A stretch of 39,089 nt of DNA from Acidobacteriota bacterium (GTDB lineage: Bacteria > Acidobacteriota > Terriglobia > 20CM-2-55-15): positions 1-39,089 of the forward strand of contig JAJEDW010000154.1 of NCBI GenBank assembly GCA_022821265.1, given 5' to 3'. The notes under the pieces are model-generated. The model ran no database searches. It was not told where the DNA came from and saw only the letters and a list, made by a program, of their open reading frames with translations. Positions 18,224 through 26,345 of this stretch are shown here, piece after piece (the stretch's first letter is position 1; each line of letters begins with the position of its first letter). Made by a program: the position numbers and the translations under genes.

Positions 18224-19465
18224 TTACGCGTCGTACCGCCGGAACAGCAGCGCGGCGTTCGTGCCGCCGAACCCGAACGAGTTCGACAGCGCGTACTCCA
18301 GGTCGAGGGGACGGCTCTCGTTGGGAACGTAGTCCAGGTCGCAGTCCGGGTCGGGGTTCTCGTAGTTGATCGTCGGGGGTACGCGCTGATGCTGGAGCGC
18401 CAGCACGGAAATGCCGGCCTCGACGGCGCCCGCGGCGCCGAGCAGGTGCCCCACCATCGACTTGGTGGAGCTGATGACCATGTTCCGGGCCTGGCGGCCG
18501 AACAGGTTCTTGATGGCCATGGTCTCCAGGCGGTCGTTCGGCGGCGTCGACGTGCCGTGGGCGTTGATGTAGCCCACCGCATCGGATGAGACGCCCGCGT
18601 CGACGAGCGCGTTCTGCATGACGCGGTATCCCCCGCTTCCGTCCTCGGAGGGCTGCGTGATGTGAAACGCGTCGCCGCTCATGCCGTAACCGACCAGTTC
18701 GGCCAGAATCGGGGCGCCCCGCCGCCGCGCGCACTCGAGTTCCTCCAGCACGATGACGCCCGCGCCCTCGCCCATGACGAACCCGTCGCGCTCCGCGTCG
18801 AACGGACGCGAGGCCCGGTGCGGCTCGTCGTTGCGCCGCGACAGGGCCCTCATGGCCGCGAAACCGCCCACGCCCATCGCGGTGATGGCGGATTCCGAGC
18901 CGCCGGCGATCATGACGTCGGCCTCGTCGCGCTGGATCACGCGGTAGGCGTCGCCCACGGCGTGGGCGCCCGAGGAACACGCCGTGCAGGGCGCGGAATT
19001 GGGGCCTTTCGCGCCGAGCCGGATCGATACCTGGCCCGCCGCCAGGTTGATGATGCTCGACGGGATGAAGAACGGCGATATCTTGCGGGGACCCGCACGC
19101 ATCAGGTTGCGGTGCTCGCGCTCGATCGTCGTGAACCCGCCGATCCCCGATCCGATGAACACGCCGCATCGCTCGGCGTTCTCGCCGGATATCGTCAGGC
19201 CCGACTGCCTGATCGCGCAACTCGCCGCGGCGATGGCGTAATGGATGAAGCTGTCCATCTTCCGCGCTTCCTTCTTGTCGATCCAGTCGAGCGCGTCGAA
19301 ACCCTGCAACTCGGCCGCGATCGTCGTCGAGAAGCCGGTCGTATCGAAACGCGTGATCCGGCCCACGCCGCTCCGGCCCTCCATCAGCCCGGCCCAAGTC
19401 TTTTCTGTCCCGACGCCCAGCGCGGTGACCAGCCCCACGCCGGTGACGGCAACTCGCCTCGGCAA
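18224..19465 (-). CDS. fabF: Beta-ketoacyl-ACP synthase II
   Basis: Elongating condensing enzyme of type II fatty acid synthesis: condenses malonyl-ACP with acyl-ACP. The 413 residues show the full thiolase-fold triad: nucleophile Cys163 in CTACSSGAHAVGDAY, His303 in YINAHGTSTPPND and His340 in KSMVGHLLGAAGAVEAG. Length and residue numbering match E. coli FabF. It ends NSFGFGGTNAALLFRRYDA. It follows acpP by 23 bp and forms the distal part of the rpmF-plsX-fabD-acpP-fabF cluster. Confidence 0.97.
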   Translation of the reverse strand: MPRRVAVTGVGLVTALGVGTEKTWAGLMEGRSGVGRITRFDTTGFSTTIAAELQGFDALDWIDKKEARKMDSFIHYAIAAASCAIRQSGLTISGENAERCGVFIGSGIGGFTTIEREHRNLMRAGPRKISPFFIPSSIINLAAGQVSIRLGAKGPNSAPCTACSSGAHAVGDAYRVIQRDEADVMIAGGSESAITAMGVGGFAAMRALSRRNDEPHRASRPFDAERDGFVMGEGAGVIVLEELECARRRGAPILAELVGYGMSGDAFHITQPSEDGSGGYRVMQNALVDAGVSSDAVGYINAHGTSTPPNDRLETMAIKNLFGRQARNMVISSTKSMVGHLLGAAGAVEAGISVLALQHQRVPPTINYENPDPDCDLDYVPNESRPLDLEYALSNSFGFGGTNAALLFRRYDA

Positions 19466-19488
19466 ACCGCTACTCCTCCAATGGCGCT

Positions 19489-19734
19489 CTAAGTGTTCGG
19501 CAGATGCGCCTCGATATAGTCCATCGCCTCCCGGACGGTCGTGATCTTCTCGGCCGCGTCATCGGGAATCTCGATGCCGAAGCCTTCCTCCAGAGCCATG
19601 ACCAACTCGACCGTATCCAGTGAATCCGCGCCGAGGTCGTCGATGAAGGACGCCGTCGGCGTGACCTCGGCTTCGTCCACGCTGAGCTGTTCCGCGATAA
19701 TCGCCTTCACCTTTTCTTCGACCGAAGCAGACAT
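19489..19734 (-). CDS. acpP: Acyl carrier protein
   Basis: Carrier of growing acyl chains on a 4'-phosphopantetheine arm. The 81-residue acidic protein has the attachment site [16 protein letters not shown] with Ser38, and the usual helical pattern from [15 protein letters not shown] to MDYIEAHLP. The ATG at 19734 is preceded by GGAGG 7 nt away (minus strand); a longer frame upstream is not needed. It sits between fabD (49-bp gap) and fabF (23-bp gap). The strong ribosome binding site fits the high expression expected of ACP. Confidence 0.97.
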   Translation of the reverse strand: MSASVEEKVKAIIAEQLSVDEAEVTPTASFIDDLGADSLDTVELVMALEEGFGIEIPDDAAEKITTVREAMDYIEAHLPNT

Positions 19735-19783
19735 TACCCAACCTCCGATGTGAATTTCCTTCCTCCGGCAACGAACATGTGGT

Positions 19784-20791
19784 TCAGCCGCGGCCGTCGT
19801 CCGGATGGGACGGCCGCCCCGCCGGCCCACCGTCGCGGGGGCGATGCGGGCGATGGGGCAACGCGGCGAGGACCCGGTCGATGGAGGACGCGTCCTCGGC
19901 GTTCAGCATTGTAACCGACTTCGCGATGGAACGGACAAGGCGCGTCAGCGCCGTGCCCGGGCCGATCTCGACGAACGTTTCGACGCCGGCGTCGAGCAGC
20001 AGCCGCACGGTCTCGGTCCACCGAACCGGCCGCGACGGCTGCCGCTTGAGGGCGTCGCGCGCATCGTCGCCGGTCGTGACGAAGCCTGCGTCCACGTTGG
20101 TCACCAGCGGGGCGGAGAGATCGGTGAAGACCAGCGCGTCCAGCTCGGCCGCCAGCCGTTGCTCGGCGGGCCGCATCAGGCTGGAATGGAACGGCGCGCT
20201 GACCGGAAGCGGGATCGCGCGTTTCGCGCCGGCTTCCCGCGCACGGCGCGCGGCCCGCTCGACGGCGACGCGGTGGCCGGCGATGACGGTCTGCAACGGC
20301 GAGTTGAAGTTGGCCGGCGCGACGACGTCGCCGTCGGCGGCGTCCGCGCAGACCCGCGCCACCGCATCGGCGTCCAGACCGAGGATGGCGGCCATCGCCC
20401 CTTCCCCCAACGGCACGGCCTCTTGCATGAACCGGCCCCGCAGGCGGACGGCCCGGACCGCGGCGGCGAAATCCAGTCCTCCGGCGGCCACGAGCGCGCT
20501 GTACTCGCCCAGGCTGTGTCCCGCGACGAAGTCCGGCTCGATGCCGGCCTCCTGGATCACGCGAAGAACCGCGGTGGACACGGTCAGAATTGCCGGCTGC
20601 GTGTTCACCGTCAACTGGAGTTCGCTGTCCGGCCCCTCGAAACAGAGCCGGGAAAGATCGAAACCCAGCGCCCGGTCGGCTTCCTCGAACACCCTGGCCG
20701 CGGCGGGATGCCGTCCGGACAGCTCGCGGCCCATGCCCGCGTACTGGGCGCCCTGTCCGGGGAATACGAAAGCGATCTTGCTCGGATCCAT
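19784..20791 (-). CDS. fabD: Malonyl-CoA:ACP transacylase
   Basis: Loads malonyl groups onto ACP for fatty acid synthesis. The 335 residues begin [21 protein letters not shown]. The nucleophile elbow is [16 protein letters not shown] (catalytic Ser within GHSLG), the substrate Arg lies in VRLRGRFMQ, and the partner His in SAPFHSSLM. The last 25 residues (from about [10 protein letters not shown]) are a Pro/Gly/Arg-rich tail beyond the usual end of FabD. The ATG at 20791 gives the canonical start, though its ribosome binding site is poor; an in-frame ATG at 20839 would overlap plsX. Confidence 0.95.
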   Translation of the reverse strand: MDPSKIAFVFPGQGAQYAGMGRELSGRHPAAARVFEEADRALGFDLSRLCFEGPDSELQLTVNTQPAILTVSTAVLRVIQEAGIEPDFVAGHSLGEYSALVAAGGLDFAAAVRAVRLRGRFMQEAVPLGEGAMAAILGLDADAVARVCADAADGDVVAPANFNSPLQTVIAGHRVAVERAARRAREAGAKRAIPLPVSAPFHSSLMRPAEQRLAAELDALVFTDLSAPLVTNVDAGFVTTGDDARDALKRQPSRPVRWTETVRLLLDAGVETFVEIGPGTALTRLVRSIAKSVTMLNAEDASSIDRVLAALPHRPHRPRDGGPAGRPSHPDDGRG

Positions 20792-20825
20792 GCGTCGGCG
20801 TGTCAGGGGATGGATCGGGCCGGCG

Positions 20826-21848
20826 TTATCCGGCGACACCGGGCGTGGTCCACCCCATCTTCTCGAATTCTTGCTCGATGACGCCGTTGACGTCCCGCTC
20901 GCAGAACTCCCGGGCGACGCGCACCGCGTTCTTGAACGCGTTGGCGTTGGACCGGCCGTGGCAGACGACGGTCAGACCGGCCAGACCGAGCAGCGGCGCG
21001 CCCCCGTATTCCGAGTAGTCCAGGCGCCGCTTCAACTGGTGGAACGCGTTCTGCGCCAGCATGTAGCCGACCTTGGCCGCCAGCGTGCGCTGCAGTTCCT
21101 CGCCCAGCATGGTCGTGAACGTCTCGAACACGCCCTCGCTCAGCTTCAGCGCCACGTTGCCGGTGAACCCGTCGCACACGATCACGTCCGTGTCGCCCGC
21201 GAAGATGTCGCGCCCTTCGACGTTGCCGACGAAGTTGATGGGCGCCCGCTTCAGCGCCTTGAACGCCTCCTTGGTCAGCTCGTTGCCCTTCGAGTCCTCC
21301 TCCCCGATCGAGAGCAACCCCACGCGCGGCCGCCGCACGCCGAATATCTTGTGGGAATAGATGTCGCCCATGATCGCGAACTGCTCCAGGTGCATGGGCT
21401 TGCAGTCCACGTTCGCGCCCACGTCGAGCAGAATGGCGGGTTTTCCCTTCTGCGTCGGCAGGACCGTCGTCAGCGCGGGGCGGTCCACGACGGGCAGCCC
21501 GCCCATGACGAGCTTGGTCGTCGCCATCACGGCGCCGGTGTTCCCGGCGCTGACCACGGCCGAGACCCGGTCATCGGACATCAGGTTGGCGGACACGCGA
21601 ATCGACGAGTCCTTCTTCCGCCGGACCGCGGTCAGCGGCGACTCGTCCATGGCCACGACCTGGCTGGCATGCGCGACCTCGATCGGCAACCCGGCGGTTT
21701 CGTGGCGCGACAACTCGGCCCGAACGCGGTCCTCCTGTCCGACCAGGATCACGCCGGTCCCGTATTCGGCGGCCGCCGCGACGGCGCCCGCGACCTCCGC
21801 GGCCGGGGCATGATCCCCGCCCATCGCGTCCACTGCGATCTTCGTCAC
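20826..21848 (-). CDS. plsX: Phosphate acyltransferase (acyl-ACP:phosphate)
   Basis: Makes acyl-phosphate from acyl-ACP for the PlsY route to phosphatidic acid, linking fatty acid synthesis to phospholipids. The 340 residues begin MTKIAVDAMGGDHAPAAEVA and show VVSAGNTGAVMATTKLVMG, ILLDVGANVDCKPMHLEQFA, VGLLSIGEEDSKGNELTKEA and VCDGFTGNVALKLSEG, all typical of PlsX. The gene lies 9 bp after rpmF and 34 bp before fabD, in the widely conserved rpmF-plsX arrangement. Confidence 0.97.
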   Translation of the reverse strand: MTKIAVDAMGGDHAPAAEVAGAVAAAAEYGTGVILVGQEDRVRAELSRHETAGLPIEVAHASQVVAMDESPLTAVRRKKDSSIRVSANLMSDDRVSAVVSAGNTGAVMATTKLVMGGLPVVDRPALTTVLPTQKGKPAILLDVGANVDCKPMHLEQFAIMGDIYSHKIFGVRRPRVGLLSIGEEDSKGNELTKEAFKALKRAPINFVGNVEGRDIFAGDTDVIVCDGFTGNVALKLSEGVFETFTTMLGEELQRTLAAKVGYMLAQNAFHQLKRRLDYSEYGGAPLLGLAGLTVVCHGRSNANAFKNAVRVAREFCERDVNGVIEQEFEKMGWTTPGVAG

Positions 21849-21857
21849 TCCCCGATT

Positions 21858-22040
21858 CTACTCTTCCGCGGTCTCGATGACCTCGCGATCCCGGTAGAAA
21901 CCGCAATGGGGGCACGCCCGATGAGGCAGCCGCTTCTCATGGCAGTTCGGGCAATCCGCGAGCGACGGCGCTTCGAGGGCGTCGTGGGAGCGCCGCTTGT
22001 CGCGGCGCGCCCTGGAATGTCGGCGTTTGGGATTCGGCAT
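21858..22040 (-). CDS. rpmF: 50S ribosomal protein L32
   Basis: Sixty-residue large-subunit protein. The basic N-terminus MPNPKRRHSRARRDKRRSHD is the classic L32 opening. A zinc-ribbon follows with CPNC and CPHC pairs (about 30-33 and 43-46), so this is the zinc-binding (C+) form. It lies 27 bp after the DUF177 gene and 9 bp before plsX, coupling ribosome and lipid synthesis genes. Confidence 0.96.
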   Translation of the reverse strand: MPNPKRRHSRARRDKRRSHDALEAPSLADCPNCHEKRLPHRACPHCGFYRDREVIETAEE

Positions 22041-22067
22041 ATCGTGTCACTCCACTGATCGGCGTCG

Positions 22068-22628
22068 TCAGTCCGCGCGTCCGCGCTCGAGCCGTTTCTT
22101 CAGCTCCAGCAGCGGCTCGAACGCCGGATTGTTCGGCCGTGCGGGGCAAGCGCACGGGCCGAGGTTGAGGTTGGCGCCGCAACCGGCGCACAGTCCGCGA
22201 CATGAGGGATCGCAGAGCGGCTTCATGGGCAGGGCTAGAACCACCTGCTCGTGCATCACCTGGTCCAGGGCCAACTCCGTTCCCGCCAGGAACGCGGTGG
22301 CCGTGTCGGATGCGTCGAGCTCGATTTCGTCCCGGTCGCGGAACAACTCGCTCTCGCGGCGTTCGAAGAACAGGTCGAACTTCCCCTCGAGCGGCCGTTG
22401 GAGCGGCGAAACGCATCGGACGCACCGCAACCTCACCGTCGTCCGGAGCTCGCCTGCGAAACGGGCGCCCCCGGTCTGACCCTCGACCGACGCCCGCCAC
22501 TCCAGCACGTCCGCCTGTTCCAGGTCGTCGCCGGAAAAGTCGATCTCGCCCGGCGCGAAGACGCCGGCAAGCGACAGCGTTTCGCTTCCCAGGTCGGCCA
22601 GATCGACAACATGGGCCCGCTTGGTCAT
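22068..22628 (-). CDS. DUF177 (YceD-family) protein
   Basis: A 186-residue member of the YceD/DUF177 family, usually found directly before rpmF and implicated in 23S rRNA accumulation. Seen here: the central VRLRCVRCVSPLQRPLEGKF and the Cys-rich CDPSCRGLCAGCGANLN (about 139-155), which looks like a metal-binding knuckle. The C-terminus ends with a basic helix (LELKKRLERGRAD). The order DUF177-rpmF-plsX agrees with the family's usual context. Confidence 0.9.
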   Translation of the reverse strand: MTKRAHVVDLADLGSETLSLAGVFAPGEIDFSGDDLEQADVLEWRASVEGQTGGARFAGELRTTVRLRCVRCVSPLQRPLEGKFDLFFERRESELFRDRDEIELDASDTATAFLAGTELALDQVMHEQVVLALPMKPLCDPSCRGLCAGCGANLNLGPCACPARPNNPAFEPLLELKKRLERGRAD

Positions 22629-22652
22629 GGGACGGAACGCGCTTCAAGCCGG

Positions 22653-23345
22653 CTACCCGTCTTCCGCCGGGGGCAGGCGTCGGAGGGCGCGGTCCGCGTC
22701 GGTCCGGAACGGGGAGTTCGGGTGGTCGCTGATCAGCGTCTCGTAGTATCCGCGGGCTTCCTCGTACCGCTCGACGGATTCGTGCAGGCGCCCCAGCTCG
22801 TAGAGGACCGCGCCCCGGGAAAAGCCCGGCGACTCGGCCAGGACCGAGTACTCGGCGATGGCGGCCTCCAGGTCGCCCCGTTTCTTGTAAGACTCGGCCA
22901 ACGCGAAGCGCGCGTTGTCGATGAGCGTCTCGCTGCCGGATTCGATCAGGCCGCGCAGTATCCCGTCCGACGCCTCCATGTCGCCCAGACCCTGATGCGC
23001 GAGCGCGGCGTAGTACAGCGCCATGTCGGCGGCCGGCGTTCCGGCATGCTTGCTCCGGACGCGGTCCGCGCTCTCGATGGCCGCCGCGTACCCGGCGTCG
23101 TCGGATTGCGCGTTGGCGTCGGCATAGGCCACGATCACCTCGGCCAGCGCGGCCTGCGCGACGGCGTCCGCGCGGGCCGCGTACACGCGCCACCCGACGA
23201 TGGCCACGGCGGCGACGATGGCGATCACGATCCCCGAGACGAACGGTTTCGCGTTGTCGACGACGAAATCCGCCGCGCGCTCGAGCACCGAGGTGATCTC
23301 GTCGGTTTCGGTCAGCTCCTTGCGGCTGAGTCTCTGTCGCGGCAC
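22653..23345 (-). CDS. Membrane-anchored TPR protein (YfgM-like)
   Basis: A 230-residue protein beginning at a GTG (23345) with GGAGG 10 nt upstream; this gives the N-terminus VPRQRLSRKELTETDE, common in proteins of this type. One transmembrane helix (about 35-54, FVSGIVIAIVAAVAIVGWRV) is followed by a periplasmic helical region. TPR-like units include ALYYAALAHQGLGDMEASDG, ALAESYKKRGDLEAAIAEYS and YELGRLHESVERYEEARGYY. The topology matches YfgM/TPR_21 proteins that assist the SecYEG translocon in E. coli; the role here is inferred. First gene after the promoter at 23406-23434, so it heads the operon with DUF177, rpmF and plsX. Confidence 0.8.
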   Translation of the reverse strand: MPRQRLSRKELTETDEITSVLERAADFVVDNAKPFVSGIVIAIVAAVAIVGWRVYAARADAVAQAALAEVIVAYADANAQSDDAGYAAAIESADRVRSKHAGTPAADMALYYAALAHQGLGDMEASDGILRGLIESGSETLIDNARFALAESYKKRGDLEAAIAEYSVLAESPGFSRGAVLYELGRLHESVERYEEARGYYETLISDHPNSPFRTDADRALRRLPPAEDG

Positions 23346-23405
23346 TTGGCTCGAACCTCCGCGTACCCGGTCGGATACGGACCCGCTGGGCAATCGAACC
23401 GATCG

Positions 23406-23434
23406 ATTCTAGGCCGTTCGCGGCCCAAAGACAA
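23406..23434 (-). promoter_or_regulatory. Candidate sigma70-type promoter for the TPR-DUF177-rpmF-plsX-fab operon
   Basis: On the minus strand, TTGTCT (23434-23429) and TAGAAT (23411-23406) are 17 bp apart; they match the consensus at four and five of six positions. The start codon of the first gene lies about 60 bp downstream. No other good promoter is evident in the tightly packed genes down to fabF. Confidence 0.55.
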
Positions 23435-23445
23435 GGCGCCGTACG

Positions 23446-23475
23446 GGCGGAAGCCGGGGCCGGCCCCGCCCGCGC
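23446..23475. terminator. GC-rich inverted repeat after tRNA-Arg
   Basis: A perfect 14-bp palindrome (CGGGGCCGGCCCCG, 23455-23468) flanked by GGGCGG and CGCCCG arms can fold into a long hairpin. It lies just past the 3' end of tRNA-Arg and upstream of the next operon's promoter. There is no T-tract, so a terminator role is only a suggestion. Confidence 0.3.
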
Positions 23476-23479
23476 CCGA

Positions 23480-23553
23480 TGACCCTGGGAGGACTCGAAC
23501 CTCCGACCTCCGGTTTAGGAAACCGCTGCTCTATCCACCTGAGCTACAGGGCC
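23480..23553 (-). tRNA. tRNA-Arg (anticodon CCU)
   Basis: A 74-nt cloverleaf on the minus strand. The acceptor GGCCCTG pairs with CAGGGTC (one G-T). The D arm is GCTC/GAGC, the anticodon arm is GCGGT-TTCCTAA-ACCGG with anticodon CCT at 34-36, and the T arm is GGAGG-TTCGAGT-CCTCC. The discriminator is A and CCA is not encoded. The 27:43 position is a G-G mismatch. It lies 11 bp downstream of apt and may be co-transcribed with it. Confidence 0.93.
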
Positions 23554-23564
23554 CTTTTCCGCTT

Positions 23565-24086
23565 CTACGTATCGTACTGGATCAGCGAGAAGACGTCATG
23601 CCCCGCCAGCCGCTCCCGGCCATTAAGAAACGTCAGCTCCACGACGAACGAGAACCCGGCCACGACGCCGCCCACCTTCTCGACCAGCGCGGCCGCCGCT
23701 TCGGCCGTGCCGCCGGTCGCCAGCAGGTCGTCGGCGATGATGACGCGGGCGCCTTCCGGAACCGCGCCTTCGTGGATCTCCAGCGCGTCGGTTCCGTATT
23801 CCAGGTCATAGGTCACGCTGTGCGTCCGGCCGGGCAGCTTCCCCGGCTTCCGGACCGGAACGAACCCGGCGTTGATGTTGTAGGCCAGCGCCGGCCCGAA
23901 GATGAAGCCGCGGGCCTCGATGCCCAGAACCAGGTCGGCCCCGGTCGCGCGGGCGTGGAGCGTCATGAGGTCGAGCAGGCGGCAGTAGCCTTCCCGGTCC
24001 TTGAGCAGCGTCGTGATGTCGTAGAACAGGATGCCCGGCTTGGGAAAGTCGGGCACTTCGCGGATCAGCTTCTTGAACTCGTCCAT
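23565..24086 (-). CDS. apt: Adenine phosphoribosyltransferase
   Basis: Purine salvage: adenine plus PRPP to AMP. The 173 residues include the family opening [18 protein letters not shown], then [15 protein letters not shown], the flexible loop [20 protein letters not shown] and the PRPP-binding motif [17 protein letters not shown] (acidic pair DD). It ends FSLIQYD. It follows acyP by 6 bp and is followed by tRNA-Arg. Confidence 0.96.
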   Translation of the reverse strand: MDEFKKLIREVPDFPKPGILFYDITTLLKDREGYCRLLDLMTLHARATGADLVLGIEARGFIFGPALAYNINAGFVPVRKPGKLPGRTHSVTYDLEYGTDALEIHEGAVPEGARVIIADDLLATGGTAEAAAALVEKVGGVVAGFSFVVELTFLNGRERLAGHDVFSLIQYDT

Positions 24087-24092
24087 GGGATC

Positions 24093-24365
24093 TCAGCCTC
24101 GGATCGTGAACGCGGTGAAGGCTTCCGACGGCTCGACGACGGACTCGTCGACGCCGTCGACCCTGGAATCGGGCGGCCCCGTCTCCAGCTCCGCTCGGAG
24201 CGCCGTCAGCGCAGCCTCCGGGCCCTGGGCGACCACTTCCACCGTGCCGTCGGGAAGGTTGCGGGTAAAACCGGCCAACCCGTGGCGCACGGCCGCCTCC
24301 GCCGTGAAGGACCGGTAGAAGACGCCCTGGACGACGCCTCGAACCCGATACCGTCGGCTGGGCAT
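24093..24365 (-). CDS. acyP: Acylphosphatase
   Basis: A 90-residue small enzyme hydrolysing acyl phosphates. The active-site loop is VRGVVQGVFYRSFTAEAA, with the catalytic Arg of VQGVFYR, and the catalytic Asn is in GLAGFTRNLPDGTVEVVAQG. It lies 10 bp after nadA and 6 bp before apt. The link to these neighbours is operonic, not an obvious pathway. Confidence 0.94.
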   Translation of the reverse strand: MPSRRYRVRGVVQGVFYRSFTAEAAVRHGLAGFTRNLPDGTVEVVAQGPEAALTALRAELETGPPDSRVDGVDESVVEPSEAFTAFTIRG

Positions 24366-24375
24366 CGGCGGCGGA

Positions 24376-25464
24376 TCAGTGGGTGATCTCGAGCATCCGG
24401 TTCAGCGAGACCCGCGCCCAGCGCGCCACATCATCCGGCACGGCGATCTGGTTGACGACCTCGCCTTCCAGGAGCTTCTCCATCGACCACAGGACGTGCG
24501 ACGGGTCGATGCGGAACATCGTCGAGCAGAGACACCCGCAATCGTCGAGCGGCACGATCAGCCGGTCGGGGTTCTCGTTGCGCAGCCGGTGAACCAGGTG
24601 AATCTCGGTCCCGATCGCCCATGCGGTGCCGGCCGGCGCCTGCGTCACGCACTCGATGATCTTCTCGGTGGATCCGACCGAATCGGAGGCCTGGACCACC
24701 TCGAAACGGCACTCGGGATGCGAGATGACGCGGATGCCCGGATAGGCCGCGCGCACCTGGTCGACGTGCTCGGGAAGGAACCGGCCGTGGACCGAGCAGT
24801 GCCCCTTCCACAGGACGATCCTGGAATCGATCAACGCTCGCGCCGTGTTCCCCCCGTGTTCGAGGTAGGGATCCCAGACGGTCATCTCCTCGAGGCGGAA
24901 ACCCAGTTGATACGCGGTGTTCCGGCCCAGGTGCTGATCCGGAAGGAACAGGATCTTGTCGCCCCGCTCCAGGGCCCAGCGCATCACGGCGGGCGCGTTC
25001 GACGACGTGCAGACGGCGCCGTCGCGCCGGCCGACGAACGCCTTGATGCCGGCCGCGGAGTTCATGTACGTGATGGGCACGATCCGCTCGGACGTGACCC
25101 GCTCCAGCACGTCCCAGCATGTTTCGACCTGGTCGAGCGCGGCCATGTCGGCCATCGAGCAACCGGCGTTCAGGTCCGGAAGGATGACTTTCTGATAGTC
25201 TGCGCTGAGGATGTCGGCGCTCTCGGCCATGAAGTGCACCCCGCAGAACAGGATGTACTCGGCGTCCTTCCGCGTGGCGGCCCACTGGGCGAGCTTGAAG
25301 GAGTCGCCACGCAGATCGGCGAACTTGATCACCTCGTCCCGCTGGTAGTGATGTCCCAGCACGACCAGGCGCGAACCGAGGCGGTCGCGGATCTCGGTGG
25401 TCCGGCGATCCGTCTCCTCGTCGCTGAGCCGAGTCAGATGCTCGGGCAAAAGAGCCTGATGCAT
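24376..25464 (-). CDS. nadA: Quinolinate synthase A
   Basis: 4Fe-4S enzyme of de novo NAD synthesis, condensing iminoaspartate with dihydroxyacetone phosphate. The 362 residues contain VVLGHHYQRDEVI, FCGVHFMAESADIL, LPDLNAGCSMAD (Cys102), YMNSAAGIKAF, VCTSSNAPAVMRWAL, FLPDQHLGRNTAYQLG, WKGHCSVHGRF (Cys223), ISHPECRFEVV and the late CGCLCSTMF cluster (309-317). Cys102, Cys223 and one of the late cysteines are the probable cluster ligands. No nadB or nadC is in the window. Transcribed from the promoter at 25558-25587, with acyP and apt. Confidence 0.96.
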   Translation of the reverse strand: MHQALLPEHLTRLSDEETDRRTTEIRDRLGSRLVVLGHHYQRDEVIKFADLRGDSFKLAQWAATRKDAEYILFCGVHFMAESADILSADYQKVILPDLNAGCSMADMAALDQVETCWDVLERVTSERIVPITYMNSAAGIKAFVGRRDGAVCTSSNAPAVMRWALERGDKILFLPDQHLGRNTAYQLGFRLEEMTVWDPYLEHGGNTARALIDSRIVLWKGHCSVHGRFLPEHVDQVRAAYPGIRVISHPECRFEVVQASDSVGSTEKIIECVTQAPAGTAWAIGTEIHLVHRLRNENPDRLIVPLDDCGCLCSTMFRIDPSHVLWSMEKLLEGEVVNQIAVPDDVARWARVSLNRMLEITH

Positions 25465-25546
25465 GCCGATGCGAACCTCGTGAAGCCGGGTGGTGTCCGA
25501 GCCGGGTTCGTCGACCGAACTCTGCGCTCGATTGCGGTTAATCCCC

Positions 25547-25557
25547 TGACTTGACTT
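25547..25557 (-). promoter_or_regulatory. Tandem AGTCA element at the nadA transcription start (possible operator)
   Basis: On the minus strand the motif reads AAGTCAAGTCA, a direct repeat of AGTCA at 6-bp pitch. It sits immediately downstream of the -10 box, where a repressor would act. Which regulator binds is not known. Confidence 0.25.
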
Positions 25558-25587
25558 AGTTTACCGAACTTCGGAAAACAGTGTCAA
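25558..25587 (-). promoter_or_regulatory. Promoter of nadA-acyP-apt
   Basis: On the minus strand a perfect TTGACA (25587-25582) precedes TAAACT (25563-25558) by 18 bp; the -10 matches at four of six positions. The leader to the nadA ATG would be about 85 nt. Confidence 0.5.
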
Positions 25588-25679
25588 CCAGGCTCCGGAC
25601 CCGGCGAAAGGCGCCTCCCGGCCATCGGATCGGGCCGTCGCCCGCGGCAGGGTCCCGGCAACGTCGACGCCAACCGGAC

Positions 25680-25685
25680 TATAAT
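25680..25685 (+). promoter_or_regulatory. -10 box (TATAAT) of the tRNA-Ser gene
   Basis: A perfect TATAAT lies 24 bp before the tRNA 5' end. No convincing -35 is present at 16-18 bp. The spacing fits a stable-RNA promoter with a short leader. Confidence 0.5.
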
Positions 25686-25709
25686 GGCCGGTGCGCATGG
25701 AGCGCACCG

Positions 25710-25796
25710 GGAGAGGTGCTAGAGCGGTTGAATAGGCCGGTCTCGAAAACCGGTGTGGGGGTAACTCCACCGTGGGTTCGAATCCCACCCTCTCCG
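25710..25796 (+). tRNA. tRNA-Ser (anticodon CGA)
   Basis: An 87-nt class II tRNA. The acceptor GGAGAGG pairs with CCTCTCC. The anticodon arm is CCGGT-CTCGAAA-ACCGG with CGA at 34-36. A long variable arm follows (about 25754-25771), and the T arm is GTGGG-TTCGAAT-CCCAC. The discriminator is G, as expected for serine. CCA is not encoded; TTTT follows. It stands at the left edge of the accessory region. Confidence 0.95.
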
Positions 25797-25896
25797 TTTT
25801 CTGTTCGGATCCAACCGTTTACGGCGGAGGTTTCGCGTTCCGAACGGTGCACGATCGATCCCCCGCGCAGTCTTGCGTGAAGCGTTCTTCGATTCC

Positions 25897-26343
25897 ATGA
25901 ACAGGCGGCTGGTGCCCGACGACTTCGACGTTCCGGCCGGCCTGGAGACCGACCGGTACCGCCTGCGGATGCTCACCGTCGGCGACGTCGTCAAGGACTA
26001 CGACGCGGTGACGTCGAGCGCCGGCCGCCTGAAGGGCCTGCTCGACCCGGACTCCGCATGGCCCGACGGCCTGACGATGGAACAGAACCTGATCGATCTG
26101 GGGTGGCACCAGAAGGAGTTCCAGAGACGTTCCTCGTTCGCCTACACCGTGATGAGCCTGGACGAGGAGCGGTGCCTGGGGTGCGTCTACGTCTATCCCT
26201 CGGATTCGGCGGACGCGGATGTCTTCATGTGGGTCCGGACGGGCGCGGAGGAGCTGGACGGTCACCTCTTCGAACGCGTGCGGCGCTGGATGGCCGAGGC
26301 ATGGCCGTTCGAGACGGTGCGCTATCCGAGGCGCGCCGATTGA
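25897..26343 (+). CDS. GNAT-family N-acetyltransferase
   Basis: A 148-residue protein resembling small GNAT acetyltransferases: the N-terminal strand LETDRYRLRMLTVGDVVKDY, then LIDLGWHQKEFQRRSSFAYT, VMSLDEERCLGCVYVYPSD and FMWVRTGAEELDGHLFERVRRW. The usual acetyl-CoA loop (Q/RxxGxG/A) is not obvious, so it may be a divergent or acceptor-specific member. The ATG at 25897 is used; a TTG at 25873 would add eight residues, and neither has a clear ribosome binding site. Substrate unknown. Confidence 0.75.
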   Translation: MNRRLVPDDFDVPAGLETDRYRLRMLTVGDVVKDYDAVTSSAGRLKGLLDPDSAWPDGLTMEQNLIDLGWHQKEFQRRSSFAYTVMSLDEERCLGCVYVYPSDSADADVFMWVRTGAEELDGHLFERVRRWMAEAWPFETVRYPRRAD

Positions 26344-26345
26344 AG

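Noticed and set aside
23479-23811. Plus-strand frame beginning with GGLEPPTSGLGNRCSIHLSY
   Set aside because: This peptide is the familiar false product of reading a tRNA gene antisense; it covers tRNA-Arg.
22251-24386. Long plus-strand frame over DUF177, TPR, tRNA-Arg, apt and acyP
   Set aside because: It crosses a tRNA and several certain genes on the other strand; a GC-driven artefact.
25561-25788. Minus-strand frame beginning GFEPTVELPPHRFSRPAYST
   Set aside because: Likewise an antisense reading of tRNA-Ser.
25710-25796. tRNA-Ser as an integration site for the accessory island
   Set aside because: No direct repeat of its 3' end was noticed downstream and no integrase gene is present, so no attachment site can be claimed.
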